A stretch of 64,000 bases of DNA, taken from NCBI RefSeq assembly GCF_020164535.1, contig NZ_JAIQZC010000003.1, positions 124,001 through 188,000 of the forward strand. The letters are read 5' to 3'. This stretch comes from Psychroflexus montanilacus. GTDB lineage: Bacteria; Bacteroidota; Bacteroidia; Flavobacteriales; Flavobacteriaceae. How positions within the stretch are numbered: the first letter of the stretch is position 1; every line of letters starts with the position of its first letter. The notes under the pieces were generated by a model. The model had not been told where the DNA came from and ran no database searches. It saw only the letters and a program-made list of their open reading frames with translations. This document shows positions 18,891 through 28,299 of the stretch, piece after piece. Made by a program: the position numbers and the translations under genes.

Positions 18891-19962
18891 AGGAATTCCA
18901 AACTTTCACGGTGGATTTGAACAGTTTGCAGAATTTTTCTCTGTTTTTCTTCATGATAATGGCCATGAGGTGTATGTGTACAATTCAAGTATACATCCAT
19001 ATCAAAAAAAACAATTTAACGGTGTTAATATTATTCATTGTTACGATCCTGAAAATAAAATTGGTACAGCAGGACAGTTTATATATGATTTTAATTGCAT
19101 CATAGATTCAAGAAAAAGAAATTTTGACATTATTCTCCAATTAGGATACACTAGTAGTTCTATTTGGCATAGATTCTTACCTAAGAATAGCGTCGTTGTA
19201 ACCAACATGGATGGTTTAGAGTGGAAGCGCTCTAAATACTCTAAAAAAGTTCAGAAATTTTTAAAATATTCTGAAAAACTTGCAATCCGTTCAAGCGATT
19301 TCCTTGTTTCCGATTCTGTAGGAATTCAAAATTACCTCCTATCCGCTTACAATAAAAATTCAAAATTTATAGCTTATGGAGCTGAAGTAATTACAAACTA
19401 TAATCAAGAAATTTTAGAACTTTATAAGCTAGTCCCTTATGCTTATAACATGTTAATCGCCCGATTGGAGCCGGAAAATAATATTGAGACCATTTTGGAT
19501 GGTGTGGTTTTATCTAAGACTAACTCAGATTTCTTAGTCATCGGAAAATATGATACGTCAAGTTTTGGTCAGTATATTTATAAAAAATTTAATTCTCACA
19601 AACATATTAGATTTCTTGGAGGTATTTATAATCAAGAACATTTAAACAATTTGAGGTACTACTCAAATCTTTATTTTCATGGGCATAGCGTTGGTGGAAC
19701 CAATCCATCTTTATTAGAGGCCATGGCTACTCATAGTTTGATTATTGCAAATTCAAATGTATTTAATAAGTCCATTCTCATGGAAAATGCTTTTTATTTT
19801 GACGATAAAAATGATATCGCAAAGTTTTGCAACACGTTGCAAAAAAGTGAACACAGTGATATTCTACTTAATAATATAAATTCTATACAATCGAACTTTA
19901 ATTGGGATAAAATCAATAATGAATACCTGAATTTTTTTTACGAATGTCTAAATGAAAAATAA
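18865..19962 (+). CDS. DUF1972-type glycosyltransferase (GT4-like)
   Basis: The N-terminus KIGILGTRGIPNFHGGFEQF is the hallmark of the DUF1972 group of glycosyltransferases, often annotated as rhamnosyltransferases. Domain order is DUF1972 (about residues 1-175) then a GT-B C-terminal half with GTNPSLLEAMATHS as the donor-binding motif. The protein has 365 residues and no membrane segment. The gene overlaps the preceding polymerase-like gene by 26 bases and the next by 11. Confidence 0.88.
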   Translation: MKIGILGTRGIPNFHGGFEQFAEFFSVFLHDNGHEVYVYNSSIHPYQKKQFNGVNIIHCYDPENKIGTAGQFIYDFNCIIDSRKRNFDIILQLGYTSSSIWHRFLPKNSVVVTNMDGLEWKRSKYSKKVQKFLKYSEKLAIRSSDFLVSDSVGIQNYLLSAYNKNSKFIAYGAEVITNYNQEILELYKLVPYAYNMLIARLEPENNIETILDGVVLSKTNSDFLVIGKYDTSSFGQYIYKKFNSHKHIRFLGGIYNQEHLNNLRYYSNLYFHGHSVGGTNPSLLEAMATHSLIIANSNVFNKSILMENAFYFDDKNDIAKFCNTLQKSEHSDILLNNINSIQSNFNWDKINNEYLNFFYECLNEK

Positions 19963-21157
19963 CTTTTTAACCAAAACTGAGGTTGTTCTTCTGTCGCTTG
20001 TATTTTGCTCACTGATGCTAAAGCATTCGCTGTCTAGCATTTTTATGGGAGTTTTTGTGTGCTATTCAGTTTTTACCTCTATAAAAAAAAAGAGAGGATT
20101 TAATATTGATAAAAATTTTTATGCACCACTACTCCTGTATGTATTTTTTATCATGAGTATAGTGTGGTCCCATGATGTGGAATTGACTTTAAAGGGGTTG
20201 AGCCGGACCTTAATTCTTGCTGTTTTGCCTCTGTCTTTAAGTTTCAATGTGATTTTAAAAAAAGCTCAAATAAATAAAGTTTTCACCATTTTCTCACTTG
20301 TGAATTGCTCATTTGGCTTACTCTTTTTAATCGATTCTTTCATTAGCTATCAAAAACATCATGATAATAGTACATTTTTCTATCACGATTTTGTGAGTTT
20401 GTTAGACTTGAATGCTATTTATGTATCTTCCTTTTTCTATATAAGTATTGTTTTTTTGTTATTTAAACATAAAAAGATATGGATTGACTATATATGTCTT
20501 TTTGTTTTGTTTGTTTTTATTTTATTCCTTTCATCCAAGATCATGGTAATCATTAGTATTTTGACCTTGTTTGTTTTTTTATTTCTGTACAAAAGAAAAC
20601 AGTCAATTTTATTTTTAGTGCTTACTGTGATTGCTGTACTTTTTTATTTTGGTTTTAGTAAATTGGAAACAAGATTTTCTTCTGAATTTGAAACAAATTT
20701 TAGTGAAGTCATTTACAAAGAAAAATTTACCAAAGTTTACCCATGGACAGGCACCTCCATTCGCTTATTACAATTAAGAATTCTAAAAGAACAGCTTTCA
20801 GAAAATGACATTTTTTTAGGTGGCTTTGGACTATTTGCATCTAGAGAGAGCATGAAAAAAAATCATGAGCGATTAAATACTTACTATGGGTTTCATGAAT
20901 ATAATTACCATAACACGTATGCCCAAATGCTATCCGAGTTAGGATTTATTGGTTTAATTCTTCTTCTCATTAATTTAATGTGTTTAATTAAGATGGGCTT
21001 CGCTAAAAGTCAAACTTGGCTCATTTTTGTGTCTTTTATGTTTTCGATTTGGTTTTTCACTGAATCAGTTTTATGGGTTCAAAGAGGATTATTCATTTTT
21101 ATTTTGATCTATTGTGTACTTGTAAAATCTGAAAAAGAACCTAATATTAGTGGTTAA
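19952..21157 (+). CDS. O-antigen polymerase/ligase-like membrane protein (second)
   Basis: The 401-residue protein has about ten to twelve hydrophobic segments with a hydrophilic loop at about residues 230-320 containing EYNYHNTYAQMLSELGFIGL, the motif typical of the Wzy_C/O-antigen ligase family. It is the last gene of the very AT-rich block. The stop is followed by 64 AT-rich bases before ugd, where base composition changes sharply. Confidence 0.78.
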   Translation: MKNNFLTKTEVVLLSLVFCSLMLKHSLSSIFMGVFVCYSVFTSIKKKRGFNIDKNFYAPLLLYVFFIMSIVWSHDVELTLKGLSRTLILAVLPLSLSFNVILKKAQINKVFTIFSLVNCSFGLLFLIDSFISYQKHHDNSTFFYHDFVSLLDLNAIYVSSFFYISIVFLLFKHKKIWIDYICLFVLFVFILFLSSKIMVIISILTLFVFLFLYKRKQSILFLVLTVIAVLFYFGFSKLETRFSSEFETNFSEVIYKEKFTKVYPWTGTSIRLLQLRILKEQLSENDIFLGGFGLFASRESMKKNHERLNTYYGFHEYNYHNTYAQMLSELGFIGLILLLINLMCLIKMGFAKSQTWLIFVSFMFSIWFFTESVLWVQRGLFIFILIYCVLVKSEKEPNISG

Positions 21158-21221
21158 AAAAGTCAAAATTAAAAACCGAAAACTATAAATTCGTAAATTA
21201 TAAAAAAGTAAATCCCACCTT

Positions 21222-22529
21222 ATGAAAATAGCAGTCATCGGAACAGGCTATGTCGGCCTGGTTACAGGAACCTGTTTAGCAGAAAACGGAAACGAAGTTC
21301 TTTGTGTCGATATCGATAAAAACAAAGTGGACCAGATGAAAGCAGGTGTTGTGCCTATTTATGAGCCTCACCTGGATGTCTTATTTGAGAGAAATATTGA
21401 AGCTGGGAGGCTTAATTTCACTACCGACTTAAAAGAAGGTCTGGACTTTGGAGAAGTGATTTTTCTGGCTTTACCCACCCCAGAAGATGAAGATGGCTCC
21501 GCAGACTTGAAATACGTCCTAGGCGTAGCTAAAGAAATTGGAGCATACATCACTTCTTATAAGGTGATAGTTGATAAAAGTACGGTACCGGTTGGAACAG
21601 CAGACCTTGTCCATGATACTATTGCCAAGGATTGTAAAACTGATTTTGATGTGGTTTCCAACCCTGAATTCCTTAGAGAGGGTTTTGCAGTGGACGATTT
21701 CTTAAAGCCGGAACGTATTGTGATTGGCTCGAGTAGTCAAAGAGCGACTGAGGTCATGAAGCGTTTGTATCAGCCATTCGTTAGATCTGGTAATCCTATC
21801 ATCATCATGGATGAAAAGTCAGCTGAACTGACCAAGTATGCCTCCAATTCCTTCCTTGCGACGAAAATCACCTTTATGAATGAAATCGCCAATTACTGTC
21901 AGAAAGTAGGTGCAGATGTGGATAAAGTCAGAATAGGGATGGGAACGGATTCTAGAATCGGAAAGCGTTTCCTTTTTCCCGGCATAGGCTATGGCGGCTC
22001 TTGTTTCCCTAAAGATGTCAAGGCACTGCATAAGTCAGGAAAAGACATTAACTATGACTTCAAAATTTTAGAGGCAGTCGTTGATGTCAATGAAAAGCAA
22101 AAAACGATTCTTTATCCGGAAATCTTATCATTTTTTGATGGTGACCTAAAAGATAAAACCATCGCCATTTGGGGACTGGCATTTAAGCCGGAAACCGATG
22201 ACATTCGTGAAGCTCCAGCCTTGTATATGATTGATAAATTGCTGGAAGCAGGAGCAAAAGTGAAAGCCTTTGATCCTGAAGCTATGGATAATGTAGAGCA
22301 GAAGTATGGCAGTAAAGTAGGTTTTGGAAAAGATATGTATGAGGTGACAGAAGGCGCAGATGCCTTATTGATTTGTACAGAATGGAGTATTTTTAGAACA
22401 CCAGACTACAAGCGCTTAAAATCAAACATAAAGCAGCCTGTCATTTTTGACGGTCGAAATTTATATCCAACGGTTGAGCTAGCTAAAGAAGGAATACACT
22501 ATATTTCCATAGGAAGACAAAAAGCATAA
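21222..22529 (+). CDS. ugd: UDP-glucose 6-dehydrogenase
   Basis: This enzyme oxidises UDP-glucose to UDP-glucuronate in two NAD-dependent steps. The 435-residue protein has the Rossmann motif GTGYVGLVTG at 7-16, a conserved STVPVGT stretch at about 120-126 and the active-site thiol C261 in GYGGSCFPKD. It is followed three bases later by the gene for UDP-glucuronate decarboxylase, so the pair provides UDP-glucuronate and UDP-xylose. Base composition is much higher in G+C than in the genes before it. Confidence 0.97.
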   Translation: MKIAVIGTGYVGLVTGTCLAENGNEVLCVDIDKNKVDQMKAGVVPIYEPHLDVLFERNIEAGRLNFTTDLKEGLDFGEVIFLALPTPEDEDGSADLKYVLGVAKEIGAYITSYKVIVDKSTVPVGTADLVHDTIAKDCKTDFDVVSNPEFLREGFAVDDFLKPERIVIGSSSQRATEVMKRLYQPFVRSGNPIIIMDEKSAELTKYASNSFLATKITFMNEIANYCQKVGADVDKVRIGMGTDSRIGKRFLFPGIGYGGSCFPKDVKALHKSGKDINYDFKILEAVVDVNEKQKTILYPEILSFFDGDLKDKTIAIWGLAFKPETDDIREAPALYMIDKLLEAGAKVKAFDPEAMDNVEQKYGSKVGFGKDMYEVTEGADALLICTEWSIFRTPDYKRLKSNIKQPVIFDGRNLYPTVELAKEGIHYISIGRQKA

Positions 22530-22532
22530 CTT

Positions 22533-23519
22533 ATGAAAAATGTATTAATTACTGGTGCTGCTGGGTTTTTAGGCTCTCATCTTTGTGATAAATTTATAGA
22601 TGAAGGTTTCAAAGTCATCGGCATGGATAACCTCATTACAGGGGACCTTAAGAATATTGAGCATCTTTTTAAGTTGAATGCCTTCGAGTTTTACCACCAC
22701 GACGTTAGTAAGTTTGTGCACGTCCCAGATGATTTAGATTATATCCTTCATTTTGCTTCACCCGCAAGCCCTATTGATTATTTAAAAATACCGATTCAAA
22801 CCCTCAAAGTGGGATCTTTAGGGACACATAATTTACTAGGTTTAGCAAAAGCTAAAGGTGCCAGGCTTTTGATTGCTTCCACAAGTGAAGTTTATGGAGA
22901 TCCATTAGTTCACCCTCAGACAGAAGAATACTATGGGAACGTCAACACCATTGGCCCTAGAGGAGTTTACGACGAGGCCAAACGCTTCCAGGAATCCATG
23001 ACCATGGCCTACCATCGGTTTCATGGATTGGAGACTAGAATTGTAAGGATTTTCAATACTTACGGTCCCAGAATGCGTTTAAATGACGGTCGGGTGATTC
23101 CGGCTTTTATTGGTCAAGCCTTAAGAGGGGAGGATTTAACCGTTTTCGGAGACGGATCGCAAACCCGTTCCTTTTGTTTTGTTGATGATCAGGTGGAAGG
23201 TATTTTCAAACTCCTGATGAGCGATTACGCGGAACCAGTAAATATTGGGAATCCGTATGAAATTTCAATTCTAGACTTTGCTGAAGAAATTATTAAATTG
23301 ACAGGAACCGATCAAAAAATTATTTATAAACCCTTGCCAAAAGATGACCCCATGCAGAGACAACCCGATATCTCTAAAGCCAAATCAATTTTAGGCTGGG
23401 AACCTAAAGTGGATAGAGAACAAGGCATGAAGTTAACCTATGATTATTTTAAGTCACTCACAAAAGAAGAGCTCCAGCGAAGTGAGCATAAGGACTTTTC
23501 GGATCACAACAGGAAATAA
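22533..23519 (+). CDS. UDP-glucuronate decarboxylase
   Basis: This extended short-chain dehydrogenase of 328 residues converts UDP-glucuronate to UDP-xylose. It carries the NAD-binding [10 protein letters not shown] motif at 8-17, the STSEVYGDP stretch that includes the catalytic Ser/Thr, the YDEAKR motif (Tyr-x3-Lys) and the [10 protein letters not shown] signature shared with UXS enzymes. It is three bases from ugd, whose product is its substrate. Other NAD-sugar epimerases look similar, but the sequence motifs and neighbour make UXS the best call. Confidence 0.93.
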   Translation: MKNVLITGAAGFLGSHLCDKFIDEGFKVIGMDNLITGDLKNIEHLFKLNAFEFYHHDVSKFVHVPDDLDYILHFASPASPIDYLKIPIQTLKVGSLGTHNLLGLAKAKGARLLIASTSEVYGDPLVHPQTEEYYGNVNTIGPRGVYDEAKRFQESMTMAYHRFHGLETRIVRIFNTYGPRMRLNDGRVIPAFIGQALRGEDLTVFGDGSQTRSFCFVDDQVEGIFKLLMSDYAEPVNIGNPYEISILDFAEEIIKLTGTDQKIIYKPLPKDDPMQRQPDISKAKSILGWEPKVDREQGMKLTYDYFKSLTKEELQRSEHKDFSDHNRK

Positions 23520-23522
23520 TCA

Positions 23523-24872
23523 ATGGCAAATACGGGGAGATATTCAAGCTATATAAGACCTGCATCGTATGTAGTTGACCTTGCAATTCTTATCTTTTTT
23601 GCTTTTCAATTTAGTTTTGATCCTTTACTCATTTTCACCTTCATAAGTTACATCATTATAACCTGGATTTTGTTGTCACTAAAATCTGGGTTTTATGAGA
23701 TATACAGGTATACTAAAATCACTAAAATTATATCCTTAACAATTTTACAAGCTATTATTTTCACATTAATAGTTTTCGCTTTTTTTGGATATTACTACGA
23801 ATACGGGAGAGCTTCATCGAGAATATTTTTATACCTGGGAAAATCTTTTGGACTTATCTTTTTTATTAAACTATCAGTTTACTATCTGTTAAAACGTTAC
23901 AGAAAAGATCTTGGAGGTAATTATAGAATAACTATCATTATTGGAGATTCAACAAAAACAAGGCAACTTTATCAATTTTTTGAAAGCACTCCAGAATATG
24001 GATACAAGTGTCTTAAAGTATTCGACCTAAATAATGGAAGCGCTGACCTTGACTCTGTATTTGACTACATCAATTCGAATAAAGTGGATGAAATCTATTG
24101 TTCCATGTCGGAGATTGACAATGATCATCTTAATTCTATTATAAGTTTTGCTGACAATAATTTGAAAGTACTTAAGTTTTTGCCCGACAATAAAGATGTG
24201 TATTCCAGAAAGCTGAACTATGAATATTATGGCTTTTTACCTATACTTTCCTTGAGAAAAATACCTTTTGATGATCCATTAAATAAATTTTTCAAACGAG
24301 CATTTGATATTTTAATAAGCTTATTTGTACTCGTTTTTATTTTATCATGGCTTACACCACTACTGGCAATCTGTATTAAAATCGAAAGTAAAGGTGCTGT
24401 GTTTTTTAAACAAAAACGAAACGGATTGGATTACAACGAGTTTTACTGCTATAAGTTTCGTTCAATGAAACCCAACCCTGAAGCAGACCTTCATCAGGTG
24501 AGTAAAAATGATAAACGCATTACCAAAATAGGTCGCTTATTGAGGAAAACAAGCTTAGATGAGCTCCCTCAGTTTTATAACGTTCTGCTTGGGGATATGA
24601 GTGTTGTGGGACCAAGACCTCACATGGTAAGTCATACTCACATGTATGCAGAAAATGTAGATAAATTTATGGTACGCCATTTTATCAAGCCTGGTATTAC
24701 AGGATTAGCACAAGTTAGTGGATACAGAGGAGAAGTGGAAACCGATCAGGATATTATTAATAGAGTGAAGTATGATATTTTTTATTTAGAAAACTGGTCT
24801 TTACTCTTAGATGCAAAAATTGTGTTCCTTACTGTCGTAAATGCAATAAGGGGAGATAAAAAAGCATATTGA
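23523..24872 (+). CDS. Polyprenyl glycosylphosphotransferase (WcaJ/WbaP-like priming enzyme)
   Basis: This enzyme starts repeat-unit synthesis by moving a sugar-1-phosphate onto undecaprenyl phosphate. The 449-residue protein has four N-terminal membrane segments, a central nucleotide-binding-like part at about 135-230 and a C-terminal bacterial sugar transferase domain at about 255-449. The latter has the reentrant helix, the FKQKRNG and YKFRSM motifs, LRKTSLDELPQF and the VVGPRP motif. The sugar is not evident. It lies three bases after the decarboxylase gene. Confidence 0.93.
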   Translation: MANTGRYSSYIRPASYVVDLAILIFFAFQFSFDPLLIFTFISYIIITWILLSLKSGFYEIYRYTKITKIISLTILQAIIFTLIVFAFFGYYYEYGRASSRIFLYLGKSFGLIFFIKLSVYYLLKRYRKDLGGNYRITIIIGDSTKTRQLYQFFESTPEYGYKCLKVFDLNNGSADLDSVFDYINSNKVDEIYCSMSEIDNDHLNSIISFADNNLKVLKFLPDNKDVYSRKLNYEYYGFLPILSLRKIPFDDPLNKFFKRAFDILISLFVLVFILSWLTPLLAICIKIESKGAVFFKQKRNGLDYNEFYCYKFRSMKPNPEADLHQVSKNDKRITKIGRLLRKTSLDELPQFYNVLLGDMSVVGPRPHMVSHTHMYAENVDKFMVRHFIKPGITGLAQVSGYRGEVETDQDIINRVKYDIFYLENWSLLLDAKIVFLTVVNAIRGDKKAY

Positions 24873-25624
24873 TGTCCGATTTAGTGTCTATAATAACTCC
24901 GGTTTATAACGCCGAAAAGTTTATTGAGCAAACAATAGCATCAGTAAGAGATCAAACCTACATCAATTGGGAACACATTCTTGTAGATGATTGTTCTTCA
25001 GATAAATCTTCAGAAATAATCCAAAACCTGTCTAAAGAGGATAGTAGGGTTAAATATGTGAAGCTAACAGAAAATTCTGGTCCGGCGGTGGCCAGGAATA
25101 CGGCCATTACTTTAGCCAAGGGGCGCTATTTGGCTTTTTTGGATGCAGACGACATATGGTTTGACTTTCATCTAGAGGATTCATTGAACTTTATGAATGT
25201 CAACGGATATGACTTTGTATTCGCTTCTTACAAACGATCTAATGAAAATCTGGAATTTATTTATTCAGATTTTGAAGTTCCAGACAAAGTTTCTTACACA
25301 GACATCTTGAAATCAAACTCTATAAGTTGTCTTACTGCTATTGTAGATACTTCGATACTCGGTAAAAAAACCATGCCTCTTATCCGTAAACGGCAGGACA
25401 TGGGCCTCTGGTTAAAATATTTAAAAGAGACCAAATATGCTTATGGAATAAAAAAGCCGCATGCCATTTATAGAATAAGAGAGAATTCGCTTTCAAGGAA
25501 TAAATTTAGCCTTATAAAGTATCAATGGCAGTTCTACAAAGAAGTAGAAAAGTTATCGACTTTAAAATCCTTTTATTTTCTGGTGATGTGGACTTATTTA
25601 GGGTACAAAAAATACAAGAAATAA
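24872..25624 (+). CDS. Glycosyltransferase family 2
   Basis: This GT-A protein of 250 residues begins with LVSIITPVYNAEKFIEQTI and carries VDDCSSD and the metal-binding LDADDIWF (DxD). It belongs to the WaaE/CpsG-like short GT2 group. I use the ATG at 24872, which overlaps the stop of the priming enzyme gene by one base (TGATG); a TTG three bases earlier is also in frame. It ends the exopolysaccharide operon. A weak hairpin (TTAAG/CTTAA) followed by T residues comes just after the stop. Confidence 0.9.
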   Translation: MSDLVSIITPVYNAEKFIEQTIASVRDQTYINWEHILVDDCSSDKSSEIIQNLSKEDSRVKYVKLTENSGPAVARNTAITLAKGRYLAFLDADDIWFDFHLEDSLNFMNVNGYDFVFASYKRSNENLEFIYSDFEVPDKVSYTDILKSNSISCLTAIVDTSILGKKTMPLIRKRQDMGLWLKYLKETKYAYGIKKPHAIYRIRENSLSRNKFSLIKYQWQFYKEVEKLSTLKSFYFLVMWTYLGYKKYKK

Positions 25625-25685
25625 TTTTCTTAAGTCTTTCTTAATTTTTTGATATAGGCTATATTGCAGGTCACCAAACTGATCA

Positions 25686-28070
25686 ATGAAAATAATCAGC
25701 CTTACATTGTTATGTGTTCTCACAGGCCTAATTTCTTATGGAAATAACCCTAAGATTGATAGTCTTAAAACCGAATTGTCTAAAGCAAAGATGGACACTT
25801 TGAAAGTTAACATCTATAATGAAATTGCCTTTCAGTATATCGACATAAGTTATGATAGCATTTTGCCTTATTCACAAAAAGCAATCAACCTATCTTCAAA
25901 GCTAAATTACGACAAAGGGAAAGGTGTGGCTTTAAAACACCAATCCATTTATTACTTCTACGCTGGAAATCAGACAAAAAGCGTCAAAAAAATTGAAGAA
26001 GCAATCAAACTTTTTAAACAAATAGAAGATGATTTGCAGCTTGCAAAAGCTTATCAGAGTTTTGGTGTTCTCCTTAAAAATCAAGGTGATAGTAATACAG
26101 CCCTAGAAAAATTTTCTTTATCCATCAATTATCACAAAAAAGTCGATAACCAGGAAGGTGTGGTCGATAATCTCATTAATAAAGGCAACGTTTACCAGAA
26201 TATGGGAGAATTAAACCTTGCACTAGAGTCTTTTGAAGAAGCCAGGCAATTGAATAAAGAGCTGAAAAATAAAAATTCTGAAGCGAGCATTTTAACTGGC
26301 GAAGGCCTGATTGCAGACAAAAAAGGAGATTTCCACCTAGCAATATCCAAACTTGAAAAAAGTATAAAGCTTTTTGAAGAGTTAGGAAATACAAGAAGCA
26401 TAGTGGGGATGTATAATAATCTCGCAAATATATCCAGAAAACTTGGGAATTATCTAGAAGCCGTTACCTATTTCGAAAATGCTCTTGCCACCGCAGAACA
26501 GATGAATAATCCTAGATTACAAGCAATTATTTTAAATAACCTAGCCAATATTTATCTAGATATCAATGACGACGATGAGGCTGCAAAGTTGTATAAAAAA
26601 GCCATAAAACTCATTAAAAATATTGATAAAACTACCTACGCAAGCTTGTTATCCAATTTGGCAATTATTCAAACCAATCAAGAAAAATATGAAACTGCTT
26701 TACAGTCACTGGATTCTTCTCTAACTATATATAAAGATCAAGGTAATAAAAGCTATATAGCAAATACACTATCTAATATTGCCTACAACCATTTCAAGCT
26801 TAATCATTTAACCGAGGCAAAAAGCTATTACAAACAAGCAAAACTCTCTGCTGAAGAAATGGGAGATCAGTACACAAGCTTATCCATTTATAAAGGTTTA
26901 GGTGAGATTTACTTGAAAGAAAAGAAATTGGATTCTGCCTTCTATTTTGCAGAAAAAGCTTACTCAATATCAAAAGAAATAGAAGTCTTACCTGAAGAAT
27001 CCTCTGCAGCAGAACTATTGTATAATATTCATAAAACAATAGGGAATATACCAAAATCACTGGAGTTTCTTGAAATTTACACCACTCTTAAAGATAGCTT
27101 GTTCGATCAAGAGAAAAGCAAAGCCCTCGGTAAACTAGAAGCTGAGCTGGAATTCAAAAACCTTAAGGATCAACTTGAACTAGAGAAACAAAACCAGATT
27201 TTAGAGAACAAGGTAAAAGTAAATCAAAAAGAGAATTACATCACAGCTCTGGCTTCGGCATCTGCTGCGCTTATTATAGTGGTTGTTCTGTTATTGAGGA
27301 TTAAAAAAAACAAAACAAAAGCCAATCGCCTTCTCAACCAAAAGAATAAAGAGATTGAATTGAAAAATATTAAGCTCAATGAGTCCAATCTCCAGAAAAA
27401 TAAATTGTTTTCAATTATATCACATGATTTAAGAAGCCCGGTAAATAGCCTGAGTCAGATTTTTGATATGTATATGTCCAAGCAAATTACTGAAGAGGAG
27501 TTTAAGGAATGGATTCCAGAAATTAATAACAATTTGAGTTCCACACGACTGCTCATAGACAATCTGCTAACGTGGGCGAGTGAATCTTTGAATGAATCTC
27601 AAGTTGAAAAAACAGACCTTTCCCTTCATCATGAAGTTGAGAATATTCACGAATTTTTTTACACGCCACTTAGAGAAAAGGGTATTAATTTCAAAAATAA
27701 AGTTTCAGAAGATTTCAAAATCTTTATGGATGCCAACGCTTTAAAATTAGTTATTCGCAATTTGGTTTCCAATGCTATTAAATTTTGTAACACAGGCGAT
27801 GAAATATCTATTTCAGCAACAAGACAAACCGACTTTTATCTTGTATGTGTTCAGGATACAGGAGTAGGGATGTCCCCTCATATAGCAAGGCGCCTGTTTC
27901 ACAATTCATCAATCGTCTCTTCAGTGGGAACTCACAAAGAGGAAGGCAAAGGTATTGGGACGGTTCTTTGTAGAACTTTTGTAGAAGAGAACGACGGTCA
28001 CATTTGGGTAGATTTTTCAGAAGAACATAAGGGAACACGCATATGCTTTGAAGTTCCAGTTAAGCGATAA
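25686..28070 (+). CDS. TPR-containing sensor histidine kinase
   Basis: The 794-residue protein has a signal peptide (about 1-19), around ten tetratricopeptide repeats at 35-460, a coiled coil at about 470-515, one membrane segment at 519-538, a second short coiled coil, a HisKA domain with H580 in SIISHDLRSP, and an ATPase domain. The last has an N-box NLVSNAIKF, a G1 box DTGVGM and a variant G2 region GKGIGTVLC. Periplasmic TPR sensors of this design are typical of Bacteroidota. No response-regulator gene is next to it, so it is an orphan kinase here. Its location directly after the exopolysaccharide genes suggests, but does not prove, a regulatory link. Confidence 0.9.
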   Translation: MKIISLTLLCVLTGLISYGNNPKIDSLKTELSKAKMDTLKVNIYNEIAFQYIDISYDSILPYSQKAINLSSKLNYDKGKGVALKHQSIYYFYAGNQTKSVKKIEEAIKLFKQIEDDLQLAKAYQSFGVLLKNQGDSNTALEKFSLSINYHKKVDNQEGVVDNLINKGNVYQNMGELNLALESFEEARQLNKELKNKNSEASILTGEGLIADKKGDFHLAISKLEKSIKLFEELGNTRSIVGMYNNLANISRKLGNYLEAVTYFENALATAEQMNNPRLQAIILNNLANIYLDINDDDEAAKLYKKAIKLIKNIDKTTYASLLSNLAIIQTNQEKYETALQSLDSSLTIYKDQGNKSYIANTLSNIAYNHFKLNHLTEAKSYYKQAKLSAEEMGDQYTSLSIYKGLGEIYLKEKKLDSAFYFAEKAYSISKEIEVLPEESSAAELLYNIHKTIGNIPKSLEFLEIYTTLKDSLFDQEKSKALGKLEAELEFKNLKDQLELEKQNQILENKVKVNQKENYITALASASAALIIVVVLLLRIKKNKTKANRLLNQKNKEIELKNIKLNESNLQKNKLFSIISHDLRSPVNSLSQIFDMYMSKQITEEEFKEWIPEINNNLSSTRLLIDNLLTWASESLNESQVEKTDLSLHHEVENIHEFFYTPLREKGINFKNKVSEDFKIFMDANALKLVIRNLVSNAIKFCNTGDEISISATRQTDFYLVCVQDTGVGMSPHIARRLFHNSSIVSSVGTHKEEGKGIGTVLCRTFVEENDGHIWVDFSEEHKGTRICFEVPVKR

Positions 28071-28145
28071 TTTCATCTGATTTTTGATTTTAAACCTCCA
28101 ATTTGTGATATCGAATTTGTCCTTTCATTTTAGATAATTTAATTC

Positions 28146-28165
28146 TTGACCAGTTGACCAGTTGA
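28146..28165. repeat. Eight-base tandem microrepeat (TTGACCAG)
   Basis: TTGACCAG occurs twice in tandem followed by TTGA. The same octamer recurs at 30541-30548. It is one of several 7-8 base periodic repeats in intergenic spaces of this window. Confidence 0.6.
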
Positions 28166-28248
28166 AAGATTTCATATTATACTACCCTCTACCCACTAAT
28201 CACTCATAAACTAACCCATAAAGCTTTTAGGAATATTTTATAGCCCAG

Positions 28249-28282
28249 TTGAGATTTCAGCGAGGCACATTCCTTATTTTTG
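28249..28282 (+). promoter_or_regulatory. Candidate promoter for pncB-pncA
   Basis: TTG, 23 bases, then TATTTTTG (28275-28282). The -7 box is a full match; the spacer is at the long limit. The box ends eight bases before the ATG at 28291 and 17 before the ATG at 28300, which supports the second as the true start. Confidence 0.5.
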
Positions 28283-28299
28283 GATAAACAATGAACTTC

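Noticed and set aside
25625-25685. Promoter for the TPR kinase (TATATTGC)
   Set aside because: It deviates from TAnnTTTG in the last bases and no -33 element is at a suitable distance, so I did not annotate it.
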